This document shows, piece by piece, positions 50,606-60,205 of a stretch of 64,000 nucleotides of DNA. A program made the translations under genes and the position numbers. Source of the stretch: Azomonas tarimensis (GTDB lineage Bacteria > Pseudomonadota > Gammaproteobacteria > Pseudomonadales > Pseudomonadaceae); NCBI RefSeq assembly GCF_042648805.1, contig NZ_JBHRXZ010000016.1, positions 186,001 to 250,000 on the forward strand, read 5' to 3'. The stretch's first letter is position 1, and every line of letters starts with the position of its first letter. The notes below the pieces were generated by a model that was given only the letters and a program-made list of their open reading frames with translations, made no database searches and was not told the DNA's origin.

Positions 50606-51813
50606 CGGCCCAGACGCTCGACGGCAGGTTCTTCCAGCGCTTCGCCGGCACGCCCCACCACGTCCACGGCGGAGCCGTCGCGCAGTCGGTCAGTGCCCTC
50701 CATTACCACTCGGTCGCCGCCCGCCAGGCCACCCAGCACTACGGTCAGGGCGCCGTCGGCAGGGCCGAGTTCGACCGAGCGAATCCGGGCGAGGCTCTGT
50801 TCGTCGACCACATAGACAAAGGCACCGCGCGCTCCGTACTGGATCGAAGCCGAGGGCACCACGACAGCGTCGTCCAGGGTCTGCACCCGCAGCCGGACGT
50901 TGACGAACTGATTGGGCAGCAGCAGTTCGTCGTTGTTGTCGAACTGCGCTTTCAGTCGCAGCGTGCCGGTGGCTGCATCGATCTGGTTGTCCAGGCTTTG
51001 CAGCACGCCTTCGGCAAGCAATTCCCGCTCGCCGCGGTCCCAGGCCTGCACCACCAGCGCCTCGCCCTGCCGGAAGCGGGACACCACCGGCGTCAGGTGA
51101 CCCTCGGGCAAGGTGAAGGACACGGCGATCGGCTGGGTCTGGGTGATCACCACCAGAGGGGTCTCGGCGTTTGCCGTCAGCAGATTGCCCACATCGAGCT
51201 GACGCAGGCCCAGGCGGCCCTCGATGGGCGAATGGATACGGGTGTATTCGAGATTGAGCCGGGCTTCTTCCACTGCCGCCTGGTCGCTGGCCAGGGTGCC
51301 GCGATACTGCTCGACCTGTGCCTGTTGGGTATCCAGTGTCTGGCGGGCGATGCTGTCCTCGGCGAACAGGCCCTTGTAGCGATCCAGGTCCACCTGCGCG
51401 TTACGCAACAGGGCCTGATTCTGCTGAAGCATGCCCTGGGCCTGGTTCAAGGCGACCTGATAGGGCCGAGGATCGATCACCGCCAGCAGTTGGCCCGCCT
51501 CGACTCGCTGGCCCTCGGTGAAATGCACTTCCATCAGTTCACCGGCCACGCGGCTGCGGACGTTGACGGTGTTCAACGGGGTCACCGTGCCCAACGCCTT
51601 GTGGAAGACCTCGAACGGCCGCTGATCTACATCGGCCACACGTACCGGCACGGCGGCTCCGGAGCCGCCGAAACCCGGCCTTCCGCCTTGCTGCGACGGC
51701 TGGTCTGCGCTCGGCCAGAGCCACCAGGCAACCGCCATCACCACGACGATACATATGCAAACCATCATCCAGACGAGGCCGGTACGGCTAGCGGGGGCGG
51801 TCGAATCGGGCAT
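50602..51813 (-). CDS. muxA: Periplasmic adaptor (membrane fusion) protein MuxA
   Basis: The 403-residue adaptor has an N-terminal membrane anchor (LVWMMVCICIVVVMAVAWWL), a lipoyl/barrel-sandwich domain (NTVNVRSRVAGELMEVHFTE, then GQRVEAGQLLAVIDPRPYQV), an alpha-hairpin (about 130-190) and a beta-barrel (about 225-300). It links the MuxBC pump to OpmB. It is the first gene of the operon; the 193 bp upstream contain the promoter region shared with the divergent flippase gene. There is no strong Shine-Dalgarno ahead of the ATG at 51813. No regulatory gene lies beside the operon. Confidence 0.93.
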   Translation of the reverse strand: MPDSTAPASRTGLVWMMVCICIVVVMAVAWWLWPSADQPSQQGGRPGFGGSGAAVPVRVADVDQRPFEVFHKALGTVTPLNTVNVRSRVAGELMEVHFTEGQRVEAGQLLAVIDPRPYQVALNQAQGMLQQNQALLRNAQVDLDRYKGLFAEDSIARQTLDTQQAQVEQYRGTLASDQAAVEEARLNLEYTRIHSPIEGRLGLRQLDVGNLLTANAETPLVVITQTQPIAVSFTLPEGHLTPVVSRFRQGEALVVQAWDRGERELLAEGVLQSLDNQIDAATGTLRLKAQFDNNDELLLPNQFVNVRLRVQTLDDAVVVPSASIQYGARGAFVYVVDEQSLARIRSVELGPADGALTVVLGGLAGGDRVVMEGTDRLRDGSAVDVVGRAGEALEEPAVERLGR

Positions 51814-52006
51814 AAGAATGAGTTCGTTTCAAAGGAAGCGGGAACCATAAGCACTCTCGCCCTTGCGGCAAAGCGCTTTTACGGCATTTTTACCTTTGCG
51901 TCCGTCGCCCCACCCCGGAACCGGGCCTAGGTCATCATGTCTACTCGTGGTCTACAGGCAAGGGAAGTTGGCCTGCCTGCCATTGCCGCTTTCGGGAACT
52001 CAAGGA

Positions 52007-53485
52007 ATGAATACATCGCTCGTCCTCCTCGCCTTGACCGTCGGGAGCTTTCTTCTCGGTTTCCTGAGGGATGTCTTTATTGCGAAGGCGTTCGGATTGA
52101 GCTGGGAAGCCGACCTCATCTTTGTCGCATTGGTCCTGCCGCTGTTCTTCGAGCAGTTTCTCGGTCTGGCCCTGCGCGACGCCATGATTCCGTATCTGCA
52201 AAAGCTGCGCACCACATCCGAAACGACCTTCCGCGCCGTGGCCCGCTGGCTGTACTGGCGTGCCACCCTGGCGAGCCTGGCGGTCACAGGACTTGGCATT
52301 CTTGTCAGTTTCTGGCTGATGACTGCCCTGGCCCCAGGCTGGACGCCGGAGCAGGTCGAAACCGGGCAACTGGTGTTCTGCGTCGGCATATTGCTGATTG
52401 CCGTGCAGGGCGTGTTGTACTGCCAGGGCGCGCTGTTGAACATGGACCGGATCTTCATCCTGCCGATGACCCGCACCCTGCTCCTCAACGCCGGCGCGAT
52501 CATCGGGATCCTGCTGTTCGAGCCCAGCGGGATGGTGATTTTCATCGGCATGCTGATCCCCCAGATCGCCCTGATTCTTCTCCAGCACCAGCGCATCGGC
52601 TATGTGAACTGGCGAATGCAGGGTGCCCAGGAACCTGTGGGCAAAGGCCGAGGCGGCGAGTTCGGGCTGGCCTTCGCTCCCGTGCTGCTGGCCGCTGGCG
52701 CGCAGCAGAGCTGCATCCTGGCGGAGCGGATGTTTGCGTCGTTTCTCGAAGACGGCAACATCACCATGCTGTCGTTCGCCTTTCGCATCGTCACCATCCC
52801 GCTGACGCTCTATGCCATGTCGGTACTCTCGGTGCTTTTCCCGCAATTCGCTGAAAGCTGGAGCAAGGGCGAGCATGGCGCTCATGGCGAAGCCATCCGC
52901 AAGGGCCTGCTGGCCACGCTCCTTTTCCTCGTCCCCGCTGCGGTGGTGCTCTGTTCGTTTCCCGAAACGGTGGTCTCGGTGTTGCTCGAGCGCGGCCGCT
53001 TCGGCGCCGAGGAGAGCGCCGCCACCGCGACGCTGGTAGTGGCCTATGCCATCAGCCTTCCGGCCATGGGCCTGGCCTTGCTCTGGGGGCGCGCCCTGTT
53101 GGCGCAGAACCGGGCACGGGTGTTTCTCCTCATCACGCTGTTCAGCTCGGGGCTGACCATCGCCCTGGACGCCCTGCTGTACCGCACGCTGGGCGCACAG
53201 GGCCTGGCGTTGGCCTTCTCGGCCGGTGCGATGCTGCAGGCCTCGCTGATGGGGATAGGCGTCTATCGCATGACACCCGCCGGCCTCGGTCTGTCGCTGC
53301 TGCTGCGCTGGGCGGCCACCGGCGCGGCGATCGTCGCGGCCCTGCACTACCTGCCCAAACCCCAAGGGCTGATCGAGCTTGTCCTGTATGTCCTCGCGGT
53401 ACTGGTTGCCTTCGCCCTGGGCGTGACGGCATTGGGCGAACGCGACCTGTTCAAGCGCAGCTACTGGTCGATGAAGCGGGCCTGA
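52007..53485 (+). CDS. MurJ/MVF-family lipid flippase-like membrane protein
   Basis: The 492-residue protein has about 13-14 hydrophobic helices of the MOP flippase superfamily (GSFLLGFLRDVFIAKAFGLS at the start, AFRIVTIPLTLYAMSVLSVL in the middle, MGLALLWGRALLAQNRARVF later). It resembles MurJ, which flips lipid II, but an essential murJ normally sits with ileS/lspA-type genes, so this is probably a paralog that moves another polyprenyl-linked sugar. No glycosyltransferase genes are adjacent. ATG 52007 is chosen because the family's N-terminal helix follows; an upstream extension lacks coding character. A strong terminator follows the stop. Confidence 0.8.
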   Translation: MNTSLVLLALTVGSFLLGFLRDVFIAKAFGLSWEADLIFVALVLPLFFEQFLGLALRDAMIPYLQKLRTTSETTFRAVARWLYWRATLASLAVTGLGILVSFWLMTALAPGWTPEQVETGQLVFCVGILLIAVQGVLYCQGALLNMDRIFILPMTRTLLLNAGAIIGILLFEPSGMVIFIGMLIPQIALILLQHQRIGYVNWRMQGAQEPVGKGRGGEFGLAFAPVLLAAGAQQSCILAERMFASFLEDGNITMLSFAFRIVTIPLTLYAMSVLSVLFPQFAESWSKGEHGAHGEAIRKGLLATLLFLVPAAVVLCSFPETVVSVLLERGRFGAEESAATATLVVAYAISLPAMGLALLWGRALLAQNRARVFLLITLFSSGLTIALDALLYRTLGAQGLALAFSAGAMLQASLMGIGVYRMTPAGLGLSLLLRWAATGAAIVAALHYLPKPQGLIELVLYVLAVLVAFALGVTALGERDLFKRSYWSMKRA

Positions 53486-53503
53486 TCGGCAAAATTCTGA
53501 TCG

Positions 53504-53540
53504 TAAAAAAAACCGCTGCCAGTCACGGCAGCGGTTTTTT
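53504..53540. terminator. Bidirectional Rho-independent terminator
   Basis: AACCGCTGCC and GGCAGCGGTT (53511-53536) form a perfect 10-bp stem with AGTCAC as loop. It is flanked by a run of A on the left and T on the right, so it ends the flippase gene (plus) and the convergent COG4091-type gene (minus). Confidence 0.93.
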
Positions 53541-53556
53541 GTGGCCGAGGCCTGGG

Positions 53557-54780
53557 TCAGCCTCCCAGCGCCACCATCCCCCGCAATCCGGGTGCCCAGG
53601 TGGAAACGCTGAGCGCTGCCGGCTTGGCCAGCAGCTCACGCTGCGCCAGGACGATATCCAGCGCCCTGCTCGGCTGCATGTCGAGGTCGTCGAAGGTGAT
53701 CAACTGACCCGGTTCCACAGCCCGCTTGAGCGTCGTCCCAGCCAGCAGCCCGATCGGCACATGGTCCGGATTGTTCGAGAGTTTCAGGGCCTCGCCGCGG
53801 AACTGGAAGCCGCCGATGCCGCGCTCGATGAACTGGCCAGGTTTCATGGCGTGCTTGGCGATGGCGCCGACACCCAATGTGGGGGCCGTGGAATTGTTGA
53901 GCAGGATCTTGTTGCTCGACAATACACGCCTGACAGTCTTGCCCACTTCCAGCGAACACAGATGGAAAGGCCGGGTCAGGACATAGTACGGACCCGGCCC
54001 CAGCTTGAAGTACTGGATGGCCGGCGCCTGGTCTTCGTCATGGCGACAGACCAGAAAGACTCCGCCCGCCGGATAGCCGTTGGGAACCACATAGTCGACG
54101 ATGGGCTGCCCGAGCCGCTCGGCCATGGCGCCCAGCACGCTGCCGGATTCGTTGAGATCGGTCGAAGCCAGCCCTTCCAGGCCTTGGCGGGTGATGGTGG
54201 CGCCCAGCCCATTGCCAACGATCACCTGCTCGATCTGCACCTTGGTGCCATCGGTGAAGGAAGTGGTCTGATCGACGCTGATGCCCTGTCGCTTGGCCCA
54301 GTAAGCCATGTCTTCAGGCGTCGGGTTATGGTTCAGATAGCCCTTCATGTTGCCGTAGACGAGGGGGCGGAACCCCATCGCCAGCGCATCTTCATGCAAG
54401 GCAGCCAAGGATCCTGGCTGATCCCCCTCGGCTTCGGTCATGAACCCCTGGCCCGCGAGATAGGAGCCGGTGGTGACCTGAAGTTCGGCATTCACGGTGA
54501 CCACCGGAAGCCCTGCCTGGAAGGCGCGCTCTATGACCTCGGTGCCATGAAAGACATCGCCACTGCACTCGATGAGGATGTCCGAATTATCGATCAGCTC
54601 ATCCAGCGAATTGGTCAGTACCTTGTCCAGCGGGAAATCGGGAATACTTCCGGGAGGTCGTCGGGTGAGCACCCGAGAGATAGTCAGATCATCGTAGTGG
54701 CGCATGATCAGGCGGACTATTCCGTGTGCGATCATGCCAGTTCCTGACACACCAACTCTCTTAACGTTTGTGTTAGACAT
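53557..54780 (-). CDS. COG4091-type NAD(P)-dependent oxidoreductase with C-terminal SAF domain
   Basis: This 407-residue protein combines an N-terminal homoserine-dehydrogenase-like Rossmann domain (VKRVGVSGTGMIAHGIVRLI, then ILIECSGDVFHGTEVIERAF) with a central catalytic-like domain (MGFRPLVYGNMKGYLNHNPT) and a C-terminal SAF domain (about 330-395; HAMKPGQFIERGIGGFQFRG). The group is annotated as predicted homoserine dehydrogenase, but the true substrate is not known. It may act in sugar or lipid-linked glycan metabolism, as some homologs lie near polysaccharide genes. The neighbouring flippase is compatible with that but proves nothing. No clear ribosome-binding site precedes the ATG. Confidence 0.75.
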   Translation of the reverse strand: MSNTNVKRVGVSGTGMIAHGIVRLIMRHYDDLTISRVLTRRPPGSIPDFPLDKVLTNSLDELIDNSDILIECSGDVFHGTEVIERAFQAGLPVVTVNAELQVTTGSYLAGQGFMTEAEGDQPGSLAALHEDALAMGFRPLVYGNMKGYLNHNPTPEDMAYWAKRQGISVDQTTSFTDGTKVQIEQVIVGNGLGATITRQGLEGLASTDLNESGSVLGAMAERLGQPIVDYVVPNGYPAGGVFLVCRHDEDQAPAIQYFKLGPGPYYVLTRPFHLCSLEVGKTVRRVLSSNKILLNNSTAPTLGVGAIAKHAMKPGQFIERGIGGFQFRGEALKLSNNPDHVPIGLLAGTTLKRAVEPGQLITFDDLDMQPSRALDIVLAQRELLAKPAALSVSTWAPGLRGMVALGG

Positions 54781-55005
54781 ACAGCGAATCCATGCAAATG
54801 GGCGTCATTGGTTTTCGACAGCACGGCGGTGAAAAAATTTTCGTGATGCTTTGCAACAAATGGAAATTTTTTTGCCAATGCGCCGAAGCCGAACTGGGCT
54901 TTTCCCCTGCAAGGAACCTAGCGCCGCCTCCCTGGCTTCGCTAATCATGTCTGACGAACGGTCACCTCTTGTCCTGTAGGAAATTGACTACAACCGCTCT
55001 GGAAT

Positions 55006-55028
55006 GCACCCCGGAGGCGCCGGGGTGC
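55006..55028 (-). terminator. Terminator-like hairpin after agcS
   Basis: GCACCCCGG and CCGGGGTGC form a perfect 9-bp stem 17 bp past the agcS stop. No T-run follows in the minus direction, so it may be a weak or Rho-assisted terminator. The rest of the 264-bp gap to the next gene shows A/T-rich patches but nothing recognisable. Confidence 0.5.
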
Positions 55029-55044
55029 CAGAGGCAGAGCGCCA

Positions 55045-56388
55045 CTATGTTTTACCGAAATACTCCCGGGTCAGCTTGACCACCACCGGGCTCAACAGCA
55101 GCAGGGCGATGAGGTTCGGGATTGCCATCAGACCGTTCAAGGTGTCGGCCAGCAGCCAGGCGAAATCCAGTTGCGCCAGCGCGCCCAGCGGAACCGCCAG
55201 CACCCAGACGATGCGAAACGGCATCACCGAACGCGTGCCCGCGAGGTAGATCCAGCATTTCTCGCCGTAGTAGCTCCAGCCAAGAATGGTGGTGAAGGCG
55301 AACACAACCAGCGCAATGGTCAGGAGCGCAGCACCAAAACCGGGCATGGCCGACTCGAAGGCCGACGCTGACAGGGGGGCACCACTGGCGCCGCTGTTCC
55401 AGACACCGGAGGCAATGATCGCGAGTCCTGTCATGCTGCAGACAATGATGGTGTCGATGAAGGTGCCCATCATCCCGATCAGGCCGGAACGCACCGGGCT
55501 GTTGGTGGTACCTGCTGCCTGGGCGATACCGGCGGTGCCCAGCCCGGCCTCGTTGGAAAAGATGCCCCGCGCGACACCAAAGCGAATGGCTGCCATCACC
55601 GCTGCGCCAGCGAAGCCCCCGGTGGCGGCAATCGGCGTGAAGGCATGGGTGAAGATCAGGTCGAACGCCGCCGGAATGGCCGAGGCATAGATGACCAGGA
55701 CCACCAGGCTGGCAAGGATGTAGAGGATGCACATCAACGGTACCAGCGAGGCAGCGACGCGTCCGATCCGCTTGATGCCACCCAGGATCACCAGGCCGAC
55801 CAGGACCATGGCGATCACGCCGGTGAGCCACAGCGGGACGGAGAAGGTGCTCTCCAGCGCCTGGGCCATGCTGTTCACCTGCACCATGTTGCCGATGCCA
55901 AAGCCGGCAAAGCCGCCGAACAGGGCAAAGGCCGCGCCCAGCCACAACCAGCGCTTGCCCAGGCCATTCTTGATGGCGAACATCGGCCCGCCGACGAACT
56001 CGCCGCGCGCATCCTTCTCCCGGTAGTGCACGGCCAGTACCACCTCGCAATATTTGGTGGCCATGCCCACCAGCGCGGTGCACCACATCCAGAACAACGC
56101 ACCCGGTCCACCAAGGAAGATGGCGGTTGCCACGCCAGCGATGTTGCCAGTGCCCACGGTCGCGGCCAGGCCAGTCATCAGCGCCTGGAACGGGCTGATA
56201 TCACCCGGCTCGTCGCGACCCTTGACCCGCCCACCCCACAACAACGAAAAGCCCCGGCCAAGCTGAATCAACGGCATGAATTTGAGCATGATCATCAGGA
56301 TCAGGCCGGTACCGAGGATCAGCACCAGCATCGGTGGTCCCCATACGATGCCGTTGAGCCAATTGACCAGGTTGTTGAGGACGTCCAT
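55045..56388 (-). CDS. Sodium:alanine/glycine symporter, AgcS family
   Basis: The 447-residue inner-membrane carrier has about eleven helices. Family signatures include FQALMTGLAATVGTGNIAGV (about 67-86), FLGGPGALFWMWCTALVGMA and RGIFSNEAGLGTAGIAQAAG (about 270-290). AgcS proteins import alanine, glycine or related amino acids with sodium. AAGGAG precedes the ATG. It is a single-gene unit: 264 bp separates it from the oxidoreductase gene downstream and 133 bp from tamB upstream. Confidence 0.92.
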   Translation of the reverse strand: MDVLNNLVNWLNGIVWGPPMLVLILGTGLILMIMLKFMPLIQLGRGFSLLWGGRVKGRDEPGDISPFQALMTGLAATVGTGNIAGVATAIFLGGPGALFWMWCTALVGMATKYCEVVLAVHYREKDARGEFVGGPMFAIKNGLGKRWLWLGAAFALFGGFAGFGIGNMVQVNSMAQALESTFSVPLWLTGVIAMVLVGLVILGGIKRIGRVAASLVPLMCILYILASLVVLVIYASAIPAAFDLIFTHAFTPIAATGGFAGAAVMAAIRFGVARGIFSNEAGLGTAGIAQAAGTTNSPVRSGLIGMMGTFIDTIIVCSMTGLAIIASGVWNSGASGAPLSASAFESAMPGFGAALLTIALVVFAFTTILGWSYYGEKCWIYLAGTRSVMPFRIVWVLAVPLGALAQLDFAWLLADTLNGLMAIPNLIALLLLSPVVVKLTREYFGKT

Positions 56389-56521
56389 GCGAAGCTCCTT
56401 GATGAGCGCTAGAGAAATCGGTGACGCGTCGCCGCGTCAGGCGCCGCGATTGTCGAACTGTTTGCAAAAATTGCAGATTTCATGCCGTCTCGCTCCACAA
56501 GCGTGAAGAGAGACGGTCGCA

Positions 56522-59500
56522 TTAGAAGTCCCGGCGATAGAAGAGGTCCAGCGAACTGGCCAGCCCACTGGCCGCCTCGAGGAACAGGCGCCTCGTGAGA
56601 CGGTAGCGCAAGGCGATGGTGTTGCCCGGCTGGAACACGCCCACGCCATAACGCAGGGACAGTCGCTCGGTCAGCTGGCCACTGGCGACAACGCTGGTGG
56701 TGTCGCCGGAACCCTCGGTGTCGATCTGGAAATCACGAATGCCGAACATGTCCGCCACCGCCCCGGTAATGGGTGCACTGCCCGCCAGACCCAGGCTGAG
56801 CGCTGCCTGGGCCAGCATGTTGCTGTCCCCCCCGTCGGCGCCGAGCGGTCGGCCCAGTACCAGATAGGCCAGGGCCTGGTCCTGGTTCATGCCCGGCTCG
56901 GAGAAGATCTCCACCCGTGGATGGGCAGCACTGCCGGTGATGCGCAGTCCCACCACCACATCGTCTTCGTCGATGCTGCGGATCGCCTCGATGTCGAGAA
57001 ACGGCTGGGCGACCGGGCCAACGAACAGCAACTGCGCACGCCGCAGCGTCAGCCGCTGGCCATAGGCGCGGTAACGCCCGTCGACGAGATTGAGCTCCCC
57101 CCGGGTGTCCAGATCGTCCCCGATGTGCAGGAAGCCGCGCAGGTCTGCGGTCAGGCCAAAGCCGACAAATTGCAGCCGGTCACGGCCGACATCGACGTCG
57201 ATGTCCATGGCGATCTCCAGCGGCACGCCTGGTTCCTGCTCTTCTTCGCCGACGATGACCACGTCCGGCGATACCTGCACCGTCGCCGGTGGCAGCTCTC
57301 GTACCTCGATGAGGCCGCGCGGGACATCGACCTTGCCGCTCACCGCCAGTCGCTCCTCGGCAAAGCGTACCCTTAGGGAGGTGGACGCCTCCAGGCGGGC
57401 ATAGGGTTCCACAGTGATGGGCAGGTTCTGGCCATCGATGGTCAGGTCTGCCTCCAGATTCTCACCCCAGCCGAGGGTGCCTCCAAGCTGCCCGCGGCCG
57501 CGCTCGCCGCTGCGCCAGTCACCTGCCAGGCGCGCACCTTGGCCTTCGATGAACAGCTGCACCTGTAGCGCCTCGAGCCGCAGCGGCAGTTCGCTCCCCC
57601 CGATCAGCCCATCACGCAGGCTGAGCTGGCCATTCACCAGCGGCTGTTCAAGCGTACCCGACAGCTGCCCATCGCCGCTGAGAACGCCCTGTAGTTCCTC
57701 GAGTTGCGGCACGAAGGACCGCGCCACGCCCAGATCGAGCCCGCGCAACATGAACTCGCCATCCATCGGCATGGCCGGGTCTTGCGGATCGAGGCGTCCC
57801 TGGACGACCAGCGTGCCCAGGTCGCCGCCCTCGAAGCGCAACTCGGCATCGGCGTATTGCGGCGTCAAGTCGGTTTCCAGCGACAGCCTGGTGTATGGAA
57901 AATCCAGCCACTGGTCCGCCTCGCGCAGACGCAGCACACCAGGGCCGGCATCGATCCTGGCGAACCCCTGCGGCCCCGCCTCCGGCAGATCGATTTCGAG
58001 GTCGGCGTTGACTTCGCCCTGCCAGGCGAAGTCTTCCGGCAGGAATTCAGCCAGGCTGTCGAGCGGAAAGTCACGTAGTCGATAGCGCAGCTGAGGATCC
58101 GGCAGCAGCCGCTGATCGTCGGCGCAGAGCGTGGCGGGCGCCGAAGACCAGCAATGCGCGCCAAGCAGTACGCGGCCATCACCCCGCCGTTCCACGGTCG
58201 CCGGGTCACGCAGGACCCACTGCTGGCCATAGCCCTCGATGCGAGCGCTGGCCAGCCTGCCGCGCCAGTCGTCGTTATGCAGCCCACCCTCGGCGGCGAG
58301 ATCGATTTCCGCGAGCGGGCCCTCCAGAGACAGCGTCGCGCTGTGCTCGGCCTGGGTCCCGGAGGCCTCCAGCGTGAGATCGCCCACTGAGGTGCCGGCG
58401 GCATCGATCGAGGCGGCGCGCAGGCTGAGCTGGCCCCGCTCGCCCTCGCTGAGCGAGGCCTGTAGCTGCAGCGATTCGATGCGGTTGTTCTCGAAAGCGA
58501 GCGACCGCCCGCTCAGGTCCAGGCGTCCCTGGGGCGATTCGAGAGTGCCCGCCAGGCCCAGCTGTCCACGGGCCTCACCGGCAAGGCCAGGCCAGAGCTG
58601 GGCGAGTCGCGCCAGGTCCAGCTCCAGGGCACCTTCCAGCGCCTCGGCAAGGCGGCCGCTGCCCGAGACGCGGTTGTCGCCCATGCTGAGATCGAGCACC
58701 GGCACCTCCCAGCGCTGATCGACCCCTGCCGCCTCCAGGCGCAGCCGGGTGGGAAGATCGCGCAACTGTCCCTGCAGGTCCAGGTTGGCCTGCGCGCGCA
58801 ACCGCTCGTCGCGCAACTCACCTTCGCTGACCAGTGATCCGCCGAGACGGCCGGGCAACTCAGCCACCCAGTAGGCCGGGTCCAGCTCACTCAGTTGCAG
58901 CCGCGTGCTCCAGTCGATGCCCTCGGCAAAGCCGAGACTGAGGTTGCCTTCGGCCCGGCCCTGCCCCGCGATCAACACCAGTTGCGGCAGATGCACCCGC
59001 TCAAGATCACCACTGACCGGGCTGCCCAGACTGAAATCTCCCGCCGGGCCACTCAGCTGCGCCTGGAAGTTGCCCAGATAGCTCTCGCCCGCGTATTGCA
59101 GGTCAGCCTCCAGCGCACCCAGGGCAACAGGCGGCTCCTCCTCCATCGGATAGAGCCGCTGCCAGGGGAAATCCCGCCACTGCAGTTTGGCCTCGGCTTC
59201 GAGCTCCTCTTCCCAGTCGACCCGGCCTGACACCCTTACCCAGCGGTCATCGCCAGCATCGAGGCGCAGCTCGTCGAAGCGTGCCCCCAGTTGAGTGACC
59301 AGCCCGTCGAGCACCAGGGCAACGGCGCCGCCGTCACCGGCCAGACGCGCGTTGCCGAGCAATCGGTAGCCCTCCTGCATGTCGCCTGTGGCGGTCAGCT
59401 CCAGCGTATCGACGCGCAGTGAGTCGGGCAGGTCCGGGCTGGCCTTGAAATCATCGCTGGTGATACGCAGGCTGGCCGGCAGGCGCTCGTCCATCGGGCT

Positions 59501-60205
59501 CGCCTGCCCTGTGACTTCTGCATTGAGAAAGCCGTGGCTGGTCACCTGCAGCTTGACCACATCCTTCAATTGACCCTCGAGCAGGATGTCCAGGGTCCAG
59601 GGCTCGTCCACCAGCGCCAGTGCAGCGTTGCCCTGCAAACGCAGCGGCCAGTCGGCATGGGGGTCGAGACGCCCGGCAAGCTGCAGCTGGACATCCTCGC
59701 GGATGACCTGCAGCCGATGAATATCCAGCCCCTCGTCACGCCAGTCGGCGCGCAACTGGGCCGAGCGGAGCTGCTCGGCATCGTTCAGGGTGACGCGGCC
59801 GATATCCACCTCGCCGATTTCCAGCGCAAGGGGCAGGCGCAGCTCCGGCAGGCTCGGCGGCTCGGCCTCGGCCGGCTCCTCTTCTTCGGACGGCGGAAAG
59901 GTCAGGCTGATCGTCGTACTGCTCAGGTGATCGATACACAGCGTCCGCTGCAACAGACAGGACGGCCGCCAGCGCATGTGTGGCTGCTCTACCACGACCT
60001 GGTTTTCATCCTGAACCCAGACCAGGCGCTCGGCACGCCATTGGCCGCCCAACCGGCCCTGGAATCCAATGACCTCGACCCCGGGCGCCCTGGACAGCGC
60101 CCAGCGAGCGCCCGCTTCGGAGCCCAGCAGTACCCCCAGGGCCATGAGCACGATCAACAGCAGGACCAGCAGCCCCAGGAGAACCCATTTGACCAAGGAC
60201 TTCAT
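56522..60205 (-). CDS. tamB: Translocation and assembly module subunit TamB (AsmA-like)
   Basis: This is a 1227-residue inner-membrane-anchored protein with one N-terminal helix (VKWVLLGLLVLLLIVLMALG). A long beta-rich periplasmic body of repeated AsmA-like strands follows, ending in the conserved TamB C-terminal domain (about 880-1227; RGEVNL-like segments ELNLVDGRYRAYGQRLTLRR and LYFRRDF-type end LDLFYRRDF). TamB works with TamA in outer-membrane assembly, and AsmA-like proteins also move phospholipids across the periplasm. The gene overlaps the tamA stop by ATGA. An acidic low-complexity patch (SEEEEPAEAEPPS, about 106-118) is unusual. Confidence 0.92.
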   Translation of the reverse strand: MKSLVKWVLLGLLVLLLIVLMALGVLLGSEAGARWALSRAPGVEVIGFQGRLGGQWRAERLVWVQDENQVVVEQPHMRWRPSCLLQRTLCIDHLSSTTISLTFPPSEEEEPAEAEPPSLPELRLPLALEIGEVDIGRVTLNDAEQLRSAQLRADWRDEGLDIHRLQVIREDVQLQLAGRLDPHADWPLRLQGNAALALVDEPWTLDILLEGQLKDVVKLQVTSHGFLNAEVTGQASPMDERLPASLRITSDDFKASPDLPDSLRVDTLELTATGDMQEGYRLLGNARLAGDGGAVALVLDGLVTQLGARFDELRLDAGDDRWVRVSGRVDWEEELEAEAKLQWRDFPWQRLYPMEEEPPVALGALEADLQYAGESYLGNFQAQLSGPAGDFSLGSPVSGDLERVHLPQLVLIAGQGRAEGNLSLGFAEGIDWSTRLQLSELDPAYWVAELPGRLGGSLVSEGELRDERLRAQANLDLQGQLRDLPTRLRLEAAGVDQRWEVPVLDLSMGDNRVSGSGRLAEALEGALELDLARLAQLWPGLAGEARGQLGLAGTLESPQGRLDLSGRSLAFENNRIESLQLQASLSEGERGQLSLRAASIDAAGTSVGDLTLEASGTQAEHSATLSLEGPLAEIDLAAEGGLHNDDWRGRLASARIEGYGQQWVLRDPATVERRGDGRVLLGAHCWSSAPATLCADDQRLLPDPQLRYRLRDFPLDSLAEFLPEDFAWQGEVNADLEIDLPEAGPQGFARIDAGPGVLRLREADQWLDFPYTRLSLETDLTPQYADAELRFEGGDLGTLVVQGRLDPQDPAMPMDGEFMLRGLDLGVARSFVPQLEELQGVLSGDGQLSGTLEQPLVNGQLSLRDGLIGGSELPLRLEALQVQLFIEGQGARLAGDWRSGERGRGQLGGTLGWGENLEADLTIDGQNLPITVEPYARLEASTSLRVRFAEERLAVSGKVDVPRGLIEVRELPPATVQVSPDVVIVGEEEQEPGVPLEIAMDIDVDVGRDRLQFVGFGLTADLRGFLHIGDDLDTRGELNLVDGRYRAYGQRLTLRRAQLLFVGPVAQPFLDIEAIRSIDEDDVVVGLRITGSAAHPRVEIFSEPGMNQDQALAYLVLGRPLGADGGDSNMLAQAALSLGLAGSAPITGAVADMFGIRDFQIDTEGSGDTTSVVASGQLTERLSLRYGVGVFQPGNTIALRYRLTRRLFLEAASGLASSLDLFYRRDF

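Noticed and set aside
51941..53365. 474-codon minus-strand frame opposite the MurJ-like gene
   Set aside because: Low-complexity Gln/Glu/Arg composition and no hydrophobic segments; the plus strand encodes a normal multi-helix flippase.
55052..56086. 344-codon minus-strand frame in another phase of agcS
   Set aside because: It is a frame-shifted reading of the symporter gene, rich in Arg/Gly/His and lacking membrane helices.
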